Part shown: positions 35,407 through 44,062 of the stretch, one piece after another
Layout: each line of letters starts with the position of its first letter
Numbering within the stretch: position 1 is the first letter of the stretch
Assembly (NCBI GenBank): GCA_012719445.1
Contig: JAAYAH010000199.1
Span: 1 to 56,263, forward strand
From: Actinomycetales bacterium
GTDB taxonomy: Bacteria; Actinomycetota; Actinomycetes; Actinomycetales; Kineosporiaceae
Reading direction: 5' to 3'
DNA length: 56,263 bases
Position numbers and translations under genes: made by a program
Notes under the pieces: model-generated
Seen by the model: only the letters and a program-made list of their open reading frames with translations
The model's database searches: none
Told to the model about the DNA's origin: nothing

Positions 35407-36840
35407 TCAGTCGTCGAGGGCGGAGATCTGCCCCGCCTGGATCACCGAACGCCAGATCTCCCCGCCCAGCGCGACGAGCTGGTCCGGACCGGCGTTCGCC
35501 AGCGGCGGACCGGCCCCCGTGACACCCAGCACCATCACCACCGTCCCGCCCTTCTGCTCGACCCGGTAACCCACGGGTGGGCTGACGTTGACCCTCGCGT
35601 CGAACCCCTCCGGCCTGCGGTCCGGGTGCACCAGGCAGGTGTCCTCCGGTCCGCAGGGCACCTCGACGAGGAACTGCACGCTGACGGTGCCGCCGCCGGC
35701 GAGCGGGACGTCGAGCCAGCGTTGGTCGTCGAAGCGGAGCCCGTCAGCACCCGGTGCGACGACCACCAGCCCGCCGGACCCGTTCCGGATCCCCTGCACG
35801 ACCGCCTGCGGCGCTCGCATGCCGAGATCGGCCGTCGGCGAGAACGCCCGCCCCTCCGCGGCTCGGACGGACGGATCCGTACCGGCCGACGTCACCGGCC
35901 AGCCGCGCACGGCCAGCAGCACGGCGGGGACGGCGATCCCGGTGACCGCCACGAGGGCCACCACGCCCTGCAGCCGGCGTCTCCCCCTCGCCAGGCCTCC
36001 CCGAGCCACGGCCGTGTCCACGCTGACCCGCGAGCGCGGCTCGCCGCGCAGGGCGGAGGCGAGCAGCGCGTCGAGCTCGCGCGGCGGCGTCCCGCGGCGC
36101 CGGCCACCCGAAGGACCGCCACGATGCCCTCGCCCTGACCCACGCCCTGGTCCGTGCTCTGGTCCGTGCTCTGGTCCGTGCCCGCGTTCCGGCCCGTGCC
36201 CGGATACCGGTGCCAGGGCGGTGAGCGCCCGGTCGACGAGAGCGTCCACCGCCCCCGGGGTCGTTCCGAGGAGGTCGGCGACCTGCTCCCCGGTCAGGTC
36301 CTCACGCAGCAGCAGGGCGAGGACGGCGCGCTGCCGCCAGCCGATGGCCTGCAGCGCGGTGATGCCCCGAGCGACGGTGCAGCTCGCGGAGGTGGTGATG
36401 GCCTCAGCGACGGCACCGGTCTCGGAGGTGGCTCCGCTCCCGGGGGTGGCGCCGCTCGCAGAGGTCGCCCCGACCTCGGGGGCGACTCCGCGCCCGTCCG
36501 GAGGAACCTCGCCGGAGGCGGCCCTCGGTGACGTTCCCCGGCGCCACGACCGGGCCCGGCTCCGGCTCGCGAGGGTGGCCACGAGCAGGCGCCGCGCGGC
36601 GGTGTCGGCTCCGCCCCGGGCCAGGGCTCTCGACCACCGGGCGTACAGCGAGGTGAGGACCTGCTGGACGATGTCGTCCGCCGTGTCCCAGTCACCGCAG
36701 ACCAGGAACGCGGTGCGCCGCAGGCCGATCCGCCGGTGCTCGGCCCAGCCGCGGAACCCCGACTCGTCCGGAGTCGGGGTCCCCGGGTCGACGGCGCCGC
36801 GCCGAACGCCGGGACCGTCTCCGCCACGGGAACGGGCCAG
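35407..36840 (-). CDS. SigE-family ECF sigma factor fused to a membrane/extracytoplasmic domain
   Basis: About 477 residues if started at CTG 36840. Region 2: AEHRRIGLRRTAFLVCGDWD, TADDIVQQVLTSLYARW (residues ~33-70). A low-complexity insert (VGATSASGATPGSGATSETG) separates it from region 4: AIGWRQRAVLALLLREDLTG, EQVADLLGTTPGAVDALVDR (~160-208). Then a His/Gly/Pro repeat linker, one transmembrane helix (VVALVAVTGIAVPAVLLAV, ~290-315) and an extracytoplasmic domain with a Cys pair (VPCGPEDTC). No ATG, GTG or TTG lies in frame before region 2; the first is GTG 36582, which would lose it. CTG 36840 has GGGAGG nine bases upstream, so a CTG start is proposed; a frameshift further up is the alternative. 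Fusing sigma and anchored sensor in one chain is unusual. Confidence 0.7.
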   Translation of the reverse strand: MARSRGGDGPGVRRGAVDPGTPTPDESGFRGWAEHRRIGLRRTAFLVCGDWDTADDIVQQVLTSLYARWSRALARGGADTAARRLLVATLASRSRARSWRRGTSPRAASGEVPPDGRGVAPEVGATSASGATPGSGATSETGAVAEAITTSASCTVARGITALQAIGWRQRAVLALLLREDLTGEQVADLLGTTPGAVDALVDRALTALAPVSGHGPERGHGPEHGPEHGPGRGSGRGHRGGPSGGRRRGTPPRELDALLASALRGEPRSRVSVDTAVARGGLARGRRRLQGVVALVAVTGIAVPAVLLAVRGWPVTSAGTDPSVRAAEGRAFSPTADLGMRAPQAVVQGIRNGSGGLVVVAPGADGLRFDDQRWLDVPLAGGGTVSVQFLVEVPCGPEDTCLVHPDRRPEGFDARVNVSPPVGYRVEQKGGTVVMVLGVTGAGPPLANAGPDQLVALGGEIWRSVIQAGQISALDD

Positions 36841-37150
36841 CGCGATCAGCCTCCCGTCCTGGACGATCCCGGTTCCCGGTCACCGGTTCGCGGCTGCCGG
36901 ACGGGCCTGCCGACGGTTCGGCCACGGGACGGTGCACCGGTGTGCGGACCGAGGACACGGGTGTGTTCTCCCATGATGCGCAGAGCCGGTGCCGTCAGCA
37001 TGACAACCGACGACACCGGCTCGCTCCGCGACGGGTCAGGGGCGCGGCTTTCCCGGCCCGTGCGGCGTCTGTGCGCGTGACATGTGCGCTTTCCTCAGCT
37101 GTCCGTGCGCCCTCCTCGGGTGTCTCACGGCTGTGCGACTGCTCAGGGGA
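36841..37150. other. Intergenic region between sigma-fusion and CotH genes
   Basis: About 310 bases with no convincing gene on either strand. It must hold the promoter of the sigma-fusion gene and the end of the CotH transcript; no clear hairpin or -35/-10 pair was seen. An upstream frame (about 36841-36958) could be the true N-terminus of the sigma gene if a frameshift exists. Confidence 0.4.
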
Positions 37151-39292
37151 TCACCCGGCGGTGCAGGTCACCGCCGGGACGGAGTTGGTGCCGTTCCAGG
37201 TGCCGATGAACCCCAGGCTGGTGCTCGCCCCGGCGCCGAGGGAGCCGTTCCAGGACTCGTTGGTCGCCGTCACCGACGACCCCGAGGCGGTCACCCGCCC
37301 GCCCCAGGCCTGACTGATCGTCTGGCCGTCGGCGAAGGTCCAGCTCAGCCGCCAGCCCGGGATCGCGCTACTGCCCGCGGTCACCCTGACCTCACCCTGG
37401 AAGCCGCCCGGCCACTGGTTGACCACCGTGTAGGTCGCCGAGCACGCGCCCCCGCCCCCGGAGGACGTCGTCGTGGTGGTCGGCCGGGTGGTGGTGGTCG
37501 TGGTCGTGGTGGTGGTCGGCCGGGTGGTGGTCGTGGTCGGCGGGGTGGTCGTGGTGGTGGTCGTGGTCGGCGGGGTGGTCGTGGTGGTGGTCGGCCGGGT
37601 GGTGGTCGTCGTCGTGGTGGTCGTCGAGGTCGAGGTCACCGAGCCGCCCCAGCCGCTGGTGCTGTCCAGCCAGGCGGCCCGCTGGAGCATCCAGGTCCGC
37701 ATGGACTCCAACTGGCCCTGCCAGGTCGGCTCGGTGCTGGTGATGAACCCTGGTCCGATCCGCTGGGTGGTGAGGTTGGGCCATCGCTGGAAGTTCCTCG
37801 CCGCGGCGTTGGTCAGCGGTGCGGAGAGGGTGTTCATCCGCGCCTGCAGTTGCGTGTCGGAGAGCAACCCGCGGCGCAGTTCCTGCCACCGGGCCCTGAC
37901 ATGGTTCAGGAACGCCGGGTCCCTGATCAGGACCGTGAACCAGTCGTTGGTGGCCGGGGTGCGGGTCTGCTGGTACTGCCAGCCGGAGATCTGGTTGTTG
38001 TTGAAGTACCCGCCGACCCCGAAGGTGAGGTCGAAGTCCCACAACGGCCCGGCGAAGATCTTCGTGTCCCGGTCCTTGTAGAAGTACTGGCTGCGGATGT
38101 AGGCGTCCATGCCCCGGGTGAACTCGTGCATGATCATCTGATCGACCCACGACGGGACGTCGATCCAGGCCGGGTACCCGTTCGTCGCGTCGGCGAGCTG
38201 TTGACCGTGCAGCATGGTGTTGAACTGCAGCAGGTACTCGGTGAGCCACGCCCGCTGCTCGGCGTTGAGGTCGTCCGGGTCGTGCACCTCGAGGTAGTTC
38301 CAGCAGTTCGCGCCGGAGCAGGACAGGATCGGCTCCTCCGCGGCCATCCACTCGAACTTGAAGATGTACCCGCCGGAGATCTTCGGCAGCGTGGTGTCGG
38401 ACGCCTTGAGCTGCTTCAGGTCGAGCCGGTTCTTCGAGTTCTTGATCGTCTCGACGAGCATGTAGACGCCCTGGTAGTCGTCGGCACCGACGGGCTGCGC
38501 GTCGAGGTTGAGGTAGAGCTCGAAGAAGGCGAACCGGGGGGCCTGCATACCCATGTCACGGCCGAGGCCGTAGACGAAGGCGTCCCGGATCAGCGACTTG
38601 TCGCTGAACGGGCCGCGGAGCACCCAGTCGGAGTCCTCGGGCATGCCCAGCAGCGGGAGGTCGCGGTCGTCGTCGGTGTTGTCCCACAGTTCGAGCCGGT
38701 ATGGCGCCTTCTCGAACATGGCGCTGGACTGTCCCCTGAGGTGGAACCCGGCCCGGCTGCTCATGGTCGGGGACTCGGCGATGGACGTGGAGCCGCCGAC
38801 GGGCTGGAACTCCATCACGGCGACGTCTAGGTAGGTGTCCCGCCCCGGCTTGCCCTTGCCGTAGTCGTCCATCAGCAGCACCGGCAGGTCGTGGCCGGTG
38901 GACACGTTGCGGGCGACGTACAGCGCGGTCCCGGGCTCCCCGGTCGCTGCGCCGTCGACGAAGGCCTGGGCCCGCAACTGGGTGGTCCTGGTCAGCCGCA
39001 CCGGCGACCCGGTGTACAGGGCGGAGTCCGACCCGGGGGGACGGCCGTCGGTGGTGTAGCGGACCTGCGCCCCGGCGATGCCCGTGCCCAGCGAGACCGA
39101 GACCTCGCCCTGGAACGTGCCGCTCGGGACCGAGTAGGTGATGTCCCCCGTCTGCTCGGCCGTGACCGCATCGGCCGCGGTCGACTCCGCCGGGGCGGGA
39201 GCCGCTCCGGCGGACGCGACGGGAAGGGCCGGTGCGAGCACGGCCGCCACCAGGGCGACCGGGGCGACGGTTCTCAGGAAGGGGCGATGCAT
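37151..39292 (-). CDS. Secreted CotH-family kinase with CBM2
   Basis: 713 residues. Signal peptide (VALVAAVLAPALPVASAGAA), then a chitobiase C-terminal-like beta domain (ISYSVPSG-type: ITYSVPSGTFQGEVSVSLGT, VRYTTDGRPPGSDSALYTG). The CotH kinase domain follows: MSSRAGFHLRGQSSAMFEKA, DSDWVLRGPFSDKSLIRDAF, GVYMLVETIKNSKNRLDL, WDFDLTFG with the metal-binding DxD. CotH proteins of spores phosphorylate Ser in partner proteins. A 60-residue pure Thr/Pro/Arg linker leads to a C-terminal CBM2 (about 617-713). It would thus be a kinase-like enzyme tethered to cellulose outside the cell; the substrate and extracellular ATP source are unknown. The ATG at 39292 is chosen by the signal peptide; the ribosome site is weak. 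Confidence 0.9.
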   Translation of the reverse strand: MHRPFLRTVAPVALVAAVLAPALPVASAGAAPAPAESTAADAVTAEQTGDITYSVPSGTFQGEVSVSLGTGIAGAQVRYTTDGRPPGSDSALYTGSPVRLTRTTQLRAQAFVDGAATGEPGTALYVARNVSTGHDLPVLLMDDYGKGKPGRDTYLDVAVMEFQPVGGSTSIAESPTMSSRAGFHLRGQSSAMFEKAPYRLELWDNTDDDRDLPLLGMPEDSDWVLRGPFSDKSLIRDAFVYGLGRDMGMQAPRFAFFELYLNLDAQPVGADDYQGVYMLVETIKNSKNRLDLKQLKASDTTLPKISGGYIFKFEWMAAEEPILSCSGANCWNYLEVHDPDDLNAEQRAWLTEYLLQFNTMLHGQQLADATNGYPAWIDVPSWVDQMIMHEFTRGMDAYIRSQYFYKDRDTKIFAGPLWDFDLTFGVGGYFNNNQISGWQYQQTRTPATNDWFTVLIRDPAFLNHVRARWQELRRGLLSDTQLQARMNTLSAPLTNAAARNFQRWPNLTTQRIGPGFITSTEPTWQGQLESMRTWMLQRAAWLDSTSGWGGSVTSTSTTTTTTTTTRPTTTTTTPPTTTTTTTTPPTTTTTRPTTTTTTTTTTRPTTTTTSSGGGGACSATYTVVNQWPGGFQGEVRVTAGSSAIPGWRLSWTFADGQTISQAWGGRVTASGSSVTATNESWNGSLGAGASTSLGFIGTWNGTNSVPAVTCTAG

Positions 39293-39785
39293 CTGGCGGT
39301 CCAATCTCGCGATGAGCCGGTAAGCGTCGTCGGCGTGACGGGGTGGGTGGCGACCGCAGGGGACGCCGCCCCGGTTCGCTGATTCCCCGGCACCCGAACA
39401 CCGGATCAGTGCCTGGGGAACGTGCGGACACGCCGCTGGAGGTCGATCGCAGGCAGGGACACCCGACGCCAGGACGACCTCATGGGCACACGACGGTGTT
39501 CGTCGCCCCCGACGAACACCGACAAGCAGACAACAGCCCGGCAGCGACAATCAAGCCGTGAGAACAGCCTCTTGTCAAGACCGGGAGACAATTCCACGGG
39601 ATATCGGCGACAAAGGATCTCCGGTCGACTCGTTTTCGATGGACGTAACGCCATTACCCGGCGACGAACGGTCACGAAAGATTGTCGACGAAGAGTCCGG
39701 TAATTGGCTCGTGCCCATGCTCATCACGTCGCCTGCCATCGGATGCACCGGCGACGTCACGTCCACGTCGGCGAGAGCACACCGA
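39293..39785. other. Intergenic region between CotH and nirK genes
   Basis: About 490 bases with unusual AT-rich stretches (about 39540-39720). No gene supported. An inverted repeat ACGTCGCC (39726-39733) / GGCGACGT (39750-39757) could be a nirK terminator. The CotH promoter must lie here but is not obvious. Confidence 0.4.
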
Positions 39786-39881
39786 CCGCTCCGATCAGAG
39801 GACCACACCGGCCGCTCCGATCAGAGGACCACACCGGCCGCTCCGATCAGGGGACCACACCGGCCGCTCCGATCAGGGGAC
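39786..39881 (-). repeat. 26-bp tandem repeat across the nirK stop codon
   Basis: Units at 39786-39811, 39812-39837 and 39838-39863 plus most of a fourth (from 39864). The units differ only by A/G in one spot. The last unit contains the TGA of the nirK-like gene (39873-39875); the other copies lie just downstream. No spacers, so not CRISPR. Confidence 0.93.
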
Positions 39882-42560
39882 GACGTCCATGACGCCCGAC
39901 GCACCACGTTCGGCGTCCACCATGAGGTGGGAGACGAAGGGATAGTGGCCGGGCTCGGGGAAGGTGAGCTCCACGAAGCCGCCCTGCGCCGGGGCGAGGG
40001 AGAGCACCTGCGAGCCGCCCGGATCCCCTCGGCGCAGCAGGCGGGCGCCCTCCAGGTACACGGTGTCGAACTGCCCGCCGACCACGTGGAAGGCGCTCGG
40101 CCGGTTGGGCCCGGCGTCCACCACCCAGAACCGCACCCGCTCCCCCACCCTGGCGGCGAGCGGGCTGTGCCGGTACTGGTCCGCGTAGCCGTTGAACACG
40201 ACGAGATCCGGCCGCTCGGCGAAGACCTTGTCCGCGTCGACGGTCGAGGCGCCGAGGTAGAGCTCGGACTGGACCAGGAGGTACTCCCGGTCCACCGGCC
40301 CCAGGTCCGGCGGGTCGATGACGACGGCGCCGAACATGCCGTTGGCGATGTGCACCGACATGGGCATCGTGCTGCAGTGGTACATCCACGCCCCGGCCCG
40401 GCGGGCGGTGAACCGGTAGCTGAGCGACTCCCCCGGCTGGATGGTCCGCATCGGCCGGTCGGGGGCGAGCGCCCCCGCGTGGAAGTCGATGGAATGACCG
40501 ATGGAACCGTCGTTGACCAGGGTGATCTCGAAGACGTCACCGACCCGCCCGCGCAGCACCGGTCCGGGGACGGTGCCGTTGTAGGTCCACATCACCTGGG
40601 TCCTGCCGTGTGCGACCTCCCTGCGGGTCTCCCGGACCACGAGGCGGTGGCGGTGCACCGTGCCCGTCGGCGCGGGGGGCAGCACGGCCTCGCGCGCGGG
40701 CTCGGCCGGAGCGGGCCCGGTGCCGGCGTCGGCACCGCCATGCCCCGCGGCGTCGTGCCCTGCGGCATCGTGCCCTGCGGCGTCGTGCGCTGTGGCGTCG
40801 TCTCCGGCTGTCGCCGGAGGGGTGGACGTGCCGGACGTGGGATCTCCCGCGGCGGCGGAGCGATCGCGGCCGGTGACGCGCACCTGCAGGGTCATGCCCA
40901 TCTGCCGGTGACCGGCGACCGAGCACCAGCCGTCGAGGTCCTCGCCGACGGGACCGATCGCCAGCCGGGCCTCGCCGCCCGGCGCGAGCCGTGGGGTCCT
41001 CGCCCCGTTCTCCAGGACCAGGTCGTGACGGTAGGTGCCTCGGTTGGTCAGCACGATCACCAGCCGGTCACCCGCGGGGACGCGGATCACCGACGGCGTG
41101 AAGCGCATCCCGGCCATGGACACCGCGACCGTGGTGGTCCGCCCGGTCGGGGTCACCCCGCCGTCGACGTCCGCCCGGACACCGAGGACGGCGGGATCGC
41201 CTGCGGCGCCCACCGCGATCGCGAGCACGACGGCGGCGAGACCCGTCCCGACCGAGGCCGGTCCCCGGCTCCCGGATGCCGGTGCCCCGAGTCGTTCCTG
41301 CACCGGCACCGGTACCGGACCGGAGCGGAGCGCGGGGACGCCGTCCGTGGTCGCCTGGCCGCGGTCACGCCGCAGCCCTCTGGTCACCGTGCCGGCGAGC
41401 AGGACCAGGAACCAGATCACGACGGCCAGCACGAGCAGGGAACAGGTCACCCGCACCAGGCTGGGCACGGGCAGGACGCAGACCAGCAGCCCGGCGTTGC
41501 CCAGCACCAGCCGGGCGGGACCGGCCCGGTCCAGCAGCGCCTCGGCGCGGCGGACCGCAGCCGGTCCGCCGCCGAGCACGACCGGGATCAGGAAGCTCAA
41601 CGACCCGAGGAGGACCTGACCGGCGAACCCCGCGGTGAGGGGCACGGCCACGACCCGGATCCGCTGTTCCGCCTCGGCGACGTCGGCGGATGTCGCGAGC
41701 AGCGCGACCAGGACGAACAGGCTGCCGACCAGCCAGAGGCAGGCTGCCGCGACGGACAGGGCCGCGTAGCCGCGCGGCCGCCGGGCCAGTGCCGCCCTGA
41801 CCAGCGGAACACCGGTGATCGCGAGGCCGGCGAGAACGGCGAGGAGGCCGAGGGCCGAGGCCCGGACCGGGGCGGCCAGGGCGGCTCCCCCGGTCAGCAG
41901 GACCCCGGCGGTCAGCACCGGGAGCGCCCGCCGGGCCGACGCCTCAGCCCCCTCGGGCAGCCGGGTGCGCAGCATGGTCGGCCAGAGGGTGAGCAGGGTC
42001 CCGACGACGGTGAGCAGCACCCAGCCCAGCAGCGCCACGGCGACATGCGCCAGCAGCACCCGCCCGGCGGTGCCGTCGTCCAGTTCCCTGCCCAGCAGCG
42101 CGCCCGTCGCCGCGACCGGCAGCATCATCAGGGCGGCGACCACGTAGTAGCGCACGACGACCGAGAACCGGGCCGGCAGCGAGCGCCTCAGCATGAGGAC
42201 CAGGGCCGCTGCGTGGGCGAGCACGGCGGTGACCACGAGCACGGCCCCCACGGCGATCACCAGGGGACGCTGGACCAGGATTCCCGTGGCCACCGTCACC
42301 GTGCCGACCTGCAGCAGCCCCAGCCGCACCAGCGCCCCCTTCGCCCGTGCGGCGTCCGGTCTCCGCAGCAGGGCACCGGCGAAGTGCCCGCTCCAGACGA
42401 GGATCGCCGAGGACACCGCCCCGAGCAGCAGCGTGTGCACGAGCAGCCAGCCCGCCGCGGGCACGAACCGGTGCACGAGAGCCACCACGACGAACGTGAC
42501 CAGCCACGCCACGACCGGGGCGTTGGCCAGCAGGTGCCAGCGGGTCCGCCCGCCGCTCAT
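39873..42560 (-). CDS. nirK: Membrane-anchored copper nitrite reductase with extra cupredoxin domain (NirK type)
   Basis: 895 residues. Residues ~1-450 hold about twelve helices (LVTFVVVALVHRFVPAAGWL, HTLLLGAVSSAILVWSGHFA). A cupredoxin (~475-565) has a type-1-like site: YRHDLVLE and WCSVAGHRQMGM. A His-rich linker (HDAAGHDAAGHDAAGH) follows, then two multicopper domains (~640-895): HSIDFHAG (active-site Asp and type-2 His), WMYHCSTMPMSVHIANGMFG (type-2 His, type-1 Cys, His, Met), PSAFHVVGGQFD (catalytic His) and YPFVSHLMVDAERGASGVMD (second-subunit His). All NirK/AniA copper ligands are present. It reduces nitrite to NO at the outer face. GGAGGGGTGAG precedes ATG 42560, one base after the regulator's stop, so both form an operon. 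Confidence 0.9.
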   Translation of the reverse strand: MSGGRTRWHLLANAPVVAWLVTFVVVALVHRFVPAAGWLLVHTLLLGAVSSAILVWSGHFAGALLRRPDAARAKGALVRLGLLQVGTVTVATGILVQRPLVIAVGAVLVVTAVLAHAAALVLMLRRSLPARFSVVVRYYVVAALMMLPVAATGALLGRELDDGTAGRVLLAHVAVALLGWVLLTVVGTLLTLWPTMLRTRLPEGAEASARRALPVLTAGVLLTGGAALAAPVRASALGLLAVLAGLAITGVPLVRAALARRPRGYAALSVAAACLWLVGSLFVLVALLATSADVAEAEQRIRVVAVPLTAGFAGQVLLGSLSFLIPVVLGGGPAAVRRAEALLDRAGPARLVLGNAGLLVCVLPVPSLVRVTCSLLVLAVVIWFLVLLAGTVTRGLRRDRGQATTDGVPALRSGPVPVPVQERLGAPASGSRGPASVGTGLAAVVLAIAVGAAGDPAVLGVRADVDGGVTPTGRTTTVAVSMAGMRFTPSVIRVPAGDRLVIVLTNRGTYRHDLVLENGARTPRLAPGGEARLAIGPVGEDLDGWCSVAGHRQMGMTLQVRVTGRDRSAAAGDPTSGTSTPPATAGDDATAHDAAGHDAAGHDAAGHGGADAGTGPAPAEPAREAVLPPAPTGTVHRHRLVVRETRREVAHGRTQVMWTYNGTVPGPVLRGRVGDVFEITLVNDGSIGHSIDFHAGALAPDRPMRTIQPGESLSYRFTARRAGAWMYHCSTMPMSVHIANGMFGAVVIDPPDLGPVDREYLLVQSELYLGASTVDADKVFAERPDLVVFNGYADQYRHSPLAARVGERVRFWVVDAGPNRPSAFHVVGGQFDTVYLEGARLLRRGDPGGSQVLSLAPAQGGFVELTFPEPGHYPFVSHLMVDAERGASGVMDVVP

Positions 42561-42561
42561 C

Positions 42562-43314
42562 TCACCCCTCCTCGGGCAGGGCCACCGGCGGGTCGAGAAC
42601 GAGCCGGCAGGTGCCCTCGGAGGTGAACGGTTGGAGCTCCACCACGGCGGAGCCCGCACCGAGCCCGGCCAGCACGCCGCGCACGATGCCCAGGTGCACG
42701 CCGCAGATCACCTCGGGCCGTGGCCTCGCGGCGTCGACGAAGGGGCAGCGCAGCAGCACGACCTCCCCGGTCGCCGGATCGACCCCGGGGGAGAACCCGA
42801 GCTCGGCGAGCATCTCGACAACGACGGGCCAGACGAGTTCGAGCTCGGGTTCCTCGGCACCCTGCCCGGTGGGATCCTCCCCTGCCCTCGACGCGGCGAG
42901 CCGGTGCTCGTCGGCCAGGAGGCGCCCCCAGCCCTCACCCGCGCGCACGGCGTCGGCAGCCGGATCACGGCTCACCGCGGCGAGCTGGTCGGCGAGGACC
43001 CGGGTGAGGGTGACGTAGTCGCGCAGCACCCGGTCCCGCTCCGGGGTCCCCGGCTCCGGGACGTACCGCCAGGCGGGGCGGCCCCGACCATGGGCCTCGC
43101 CCCGCTCGCGCCGGATCAGCCCGCGGGCGACCAGGGCCTCCAGATGCTCCCGCACGGTGTTCGTGTGCAGCCCCACGGCGGCCGCGAGCTGCGGGACCGT
43201 CACCGCCCCCGGCGACAGCCGGAGTCGCTCGAGCAGGGCGCCCTGCTGCGCGGAGACCGGCTGCGCGGAGACCGGCTGCGCGGAGACCGGGGCATCATTT
43301 TTCACGGAATCCAT
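42562..43314 (-). CDS. Winged-helix regulator with probable Fe-S cluster site (SufR-like)
   Basis: 250 residues. N-terminal HTH: GAVTVPQLAAAVGLHTNTVR, EHLEALVARGLIRRERG. The C-terminal part has LLRCPFVDAARPRPEVICGV, HLGIVRGVL and GTCRLVLD: Cys-x13-Cys, a nearby His and a third Cys, the spacing type that binds a [4Fe-4S] cluster in SufR-like regulators. It is therefore a likely NO/O2/redox sensor controlling the nirK operon, of which it is the first gene. PVSAQ is repeated three times at residues ~10-24 by a 15-base triplication. The start ATG 43314 lies inside an AT-rich dyad resembling the one at ywiC, so it may repress itself and the nar genes. Confidence 0.85.
   Translation of the reverse strand: MDSVKNDAPVSAQPVSAQPVSAQQGALLERLRLSPGAVTVPQLAAAVGLHTNTVREHLEALVARGLIRRERGEAHGRGRPAWRYVPEPGTPERDRVLRDYVTLTRVLADQLAAVSRDPAADAVRAGEGWGRLLADEHRLAASRAGEDPTGQGAEEPELELVWPVVVEMLAELGFSPGVDPATGEVVLLRCPFVDAARPRPEVICGVHLGIVRGVLAGLGAGSAVVELQPFTSEGTCRLVLDPPVALPEEG
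43246..43290 (-). repeat. 15-bp perfect triplication in the regulator gene
   Basis: Three identical 15-base units (43246-43260, 43261-43275, 43276-43290) encode PVSAQ three times just before the DNA-binding domain. In-frame. Confidence 0.95.
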
Positions 43315-43325
43315 CGTAGTAAAGT
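43296..43325. promoter_or_regulatory. AT-rich operator candidate at the start of the nirK regulator gene
   Basis: A 30-base stretch matches the perfect palindrome at the ywiC start (54250-54279) at 20 of 30 positions, including ATTTT, ACGG and GTAG.AAA. Its own two arms pair at 5 of 8 positions. It covers the regulator's ATG and lies in the 67-base gap to the divergent moaB gene. Confidence 0.5.
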
Positions 43326-43381
43326 GTCGGCTCTTTGGCGACGACGGGCGGAGCACCCGGTGCACGACTAGCGTCTCCAGG

Positions 43382-43909
43382 GTGATCAGGCATCCCTCGG
43401 GACCACCGGAGCACGCCCCCGCGCCGTCCGGGGTCATGGCCGCCGTGGTCGTGGTGTCGGACCGCTGCGCAGGGGGGGACGCCGTGGACCGCTCCGGTCC
43501 CCTGGCGGCGGAGCTGCTGCGAGCCGCCGGATGCCGCGTCGGGGAGGTCGTCGTCGTCCCGGACGGCGTGGACCGGGTGGCGGGAGCCCTCCGGGCCGCG
43601 CTGGACTCCGGGGCGCGCGTCGTCGTCACCAGCGGCGGGACGGGGATCGGGCCGCGGGACGAGACCCCCGAGGGAACCCGGCCCCTGCTGCACCGGGAGC
43701 TTCCCGGCCTGGCCGAGGCGATGCGCCGGCACGGGGAGGCGCCGGTCGCCACGGCGGTGCTGTCCCGGGGCCTCGCGGGCGTCACGGCGGAGGGAGTGAT
43801 CGTCGTCAACCTGCCCGGCAGCCCCGGCGGCGTGGAGTCCGGGCTGGCCGTGCTCACCCCGCTGCTCGGGCACCTCCTGGATCAGGTGTCCGGCGGCGAC
43901 CACGGGTGA
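43382..43909 (+). CDS. moaB: MoaB/Mog-family molybdopterin adenylyltransferase
   Basis: About 175 residues from GTG 43382; ATG 43436 (MAAVVVVSDRCAGG) is an equally possible start giving 157. VVVSDRC, DRSGPLAAELL, VVVTSGGTGIGPRDETPEGT and VNLPGSPGGVESGLAVLTPL are the MoCF_biosynth signature (GGTG and the Asp/Glu pair for Mg-ATP). It adenylylates molybdopterin before metal insertion, feeding the NarG cofactor. It is divergent from the nirK regulator and may share its operator. Confidence 0.9.
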   Translation: MIRHPSGPPEHAPAPSGVMAAVVVVSDRCAGGDAVDRSGPLAAELLRAAGCRVGEVVVVPDGVDRVAGALRAALDSGARVVVTSGGTGIGPRDETPEGTRPLLHRELPGLAEAMRRHGEAPVATAVLSRGLAGVTAEGVIVVNLPGSPGGVESGLAVLTPLLGHLLDQVSGGDHG

Positions 43910-43977
43910 CCGCAGCGCGGGGAGGTGCCGGTGGGACGCCGGGCGCCGCTCCCGCGCACCTGCCCGATGCCGTGAGA

Positions 43978-44020
43978 GAAGCCAGGCACTGCCCCGGGGT
44001 ACGGAGCAGTGCCTGGCTTC
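43978..44020. terminator. Bidirectional terminator between moaB and mobA
   Basis: A perfect 15-base stem (43978-43992 with 44006-44020) and 13-base loop between two converging genes, the second reading in from the nar operon on the minus strand. Confidence 0.88.
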
Positions 44021-44062
44021 CTGGCCCTACCCCTTCCCCGGCGACCTCTCGGTGCCCGGCGG

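Noticed and set aside
39786-39881. CRISPR array
   Set aside because: Units are directly adjacent with no spacers, only about 3.7 copies, and no cas genes.
39558-42626. 1022-codon plus-strand open frame
   Set aside because: Antisense to nirK; Arg/Gly/Gln/His-rich translation without motifs.
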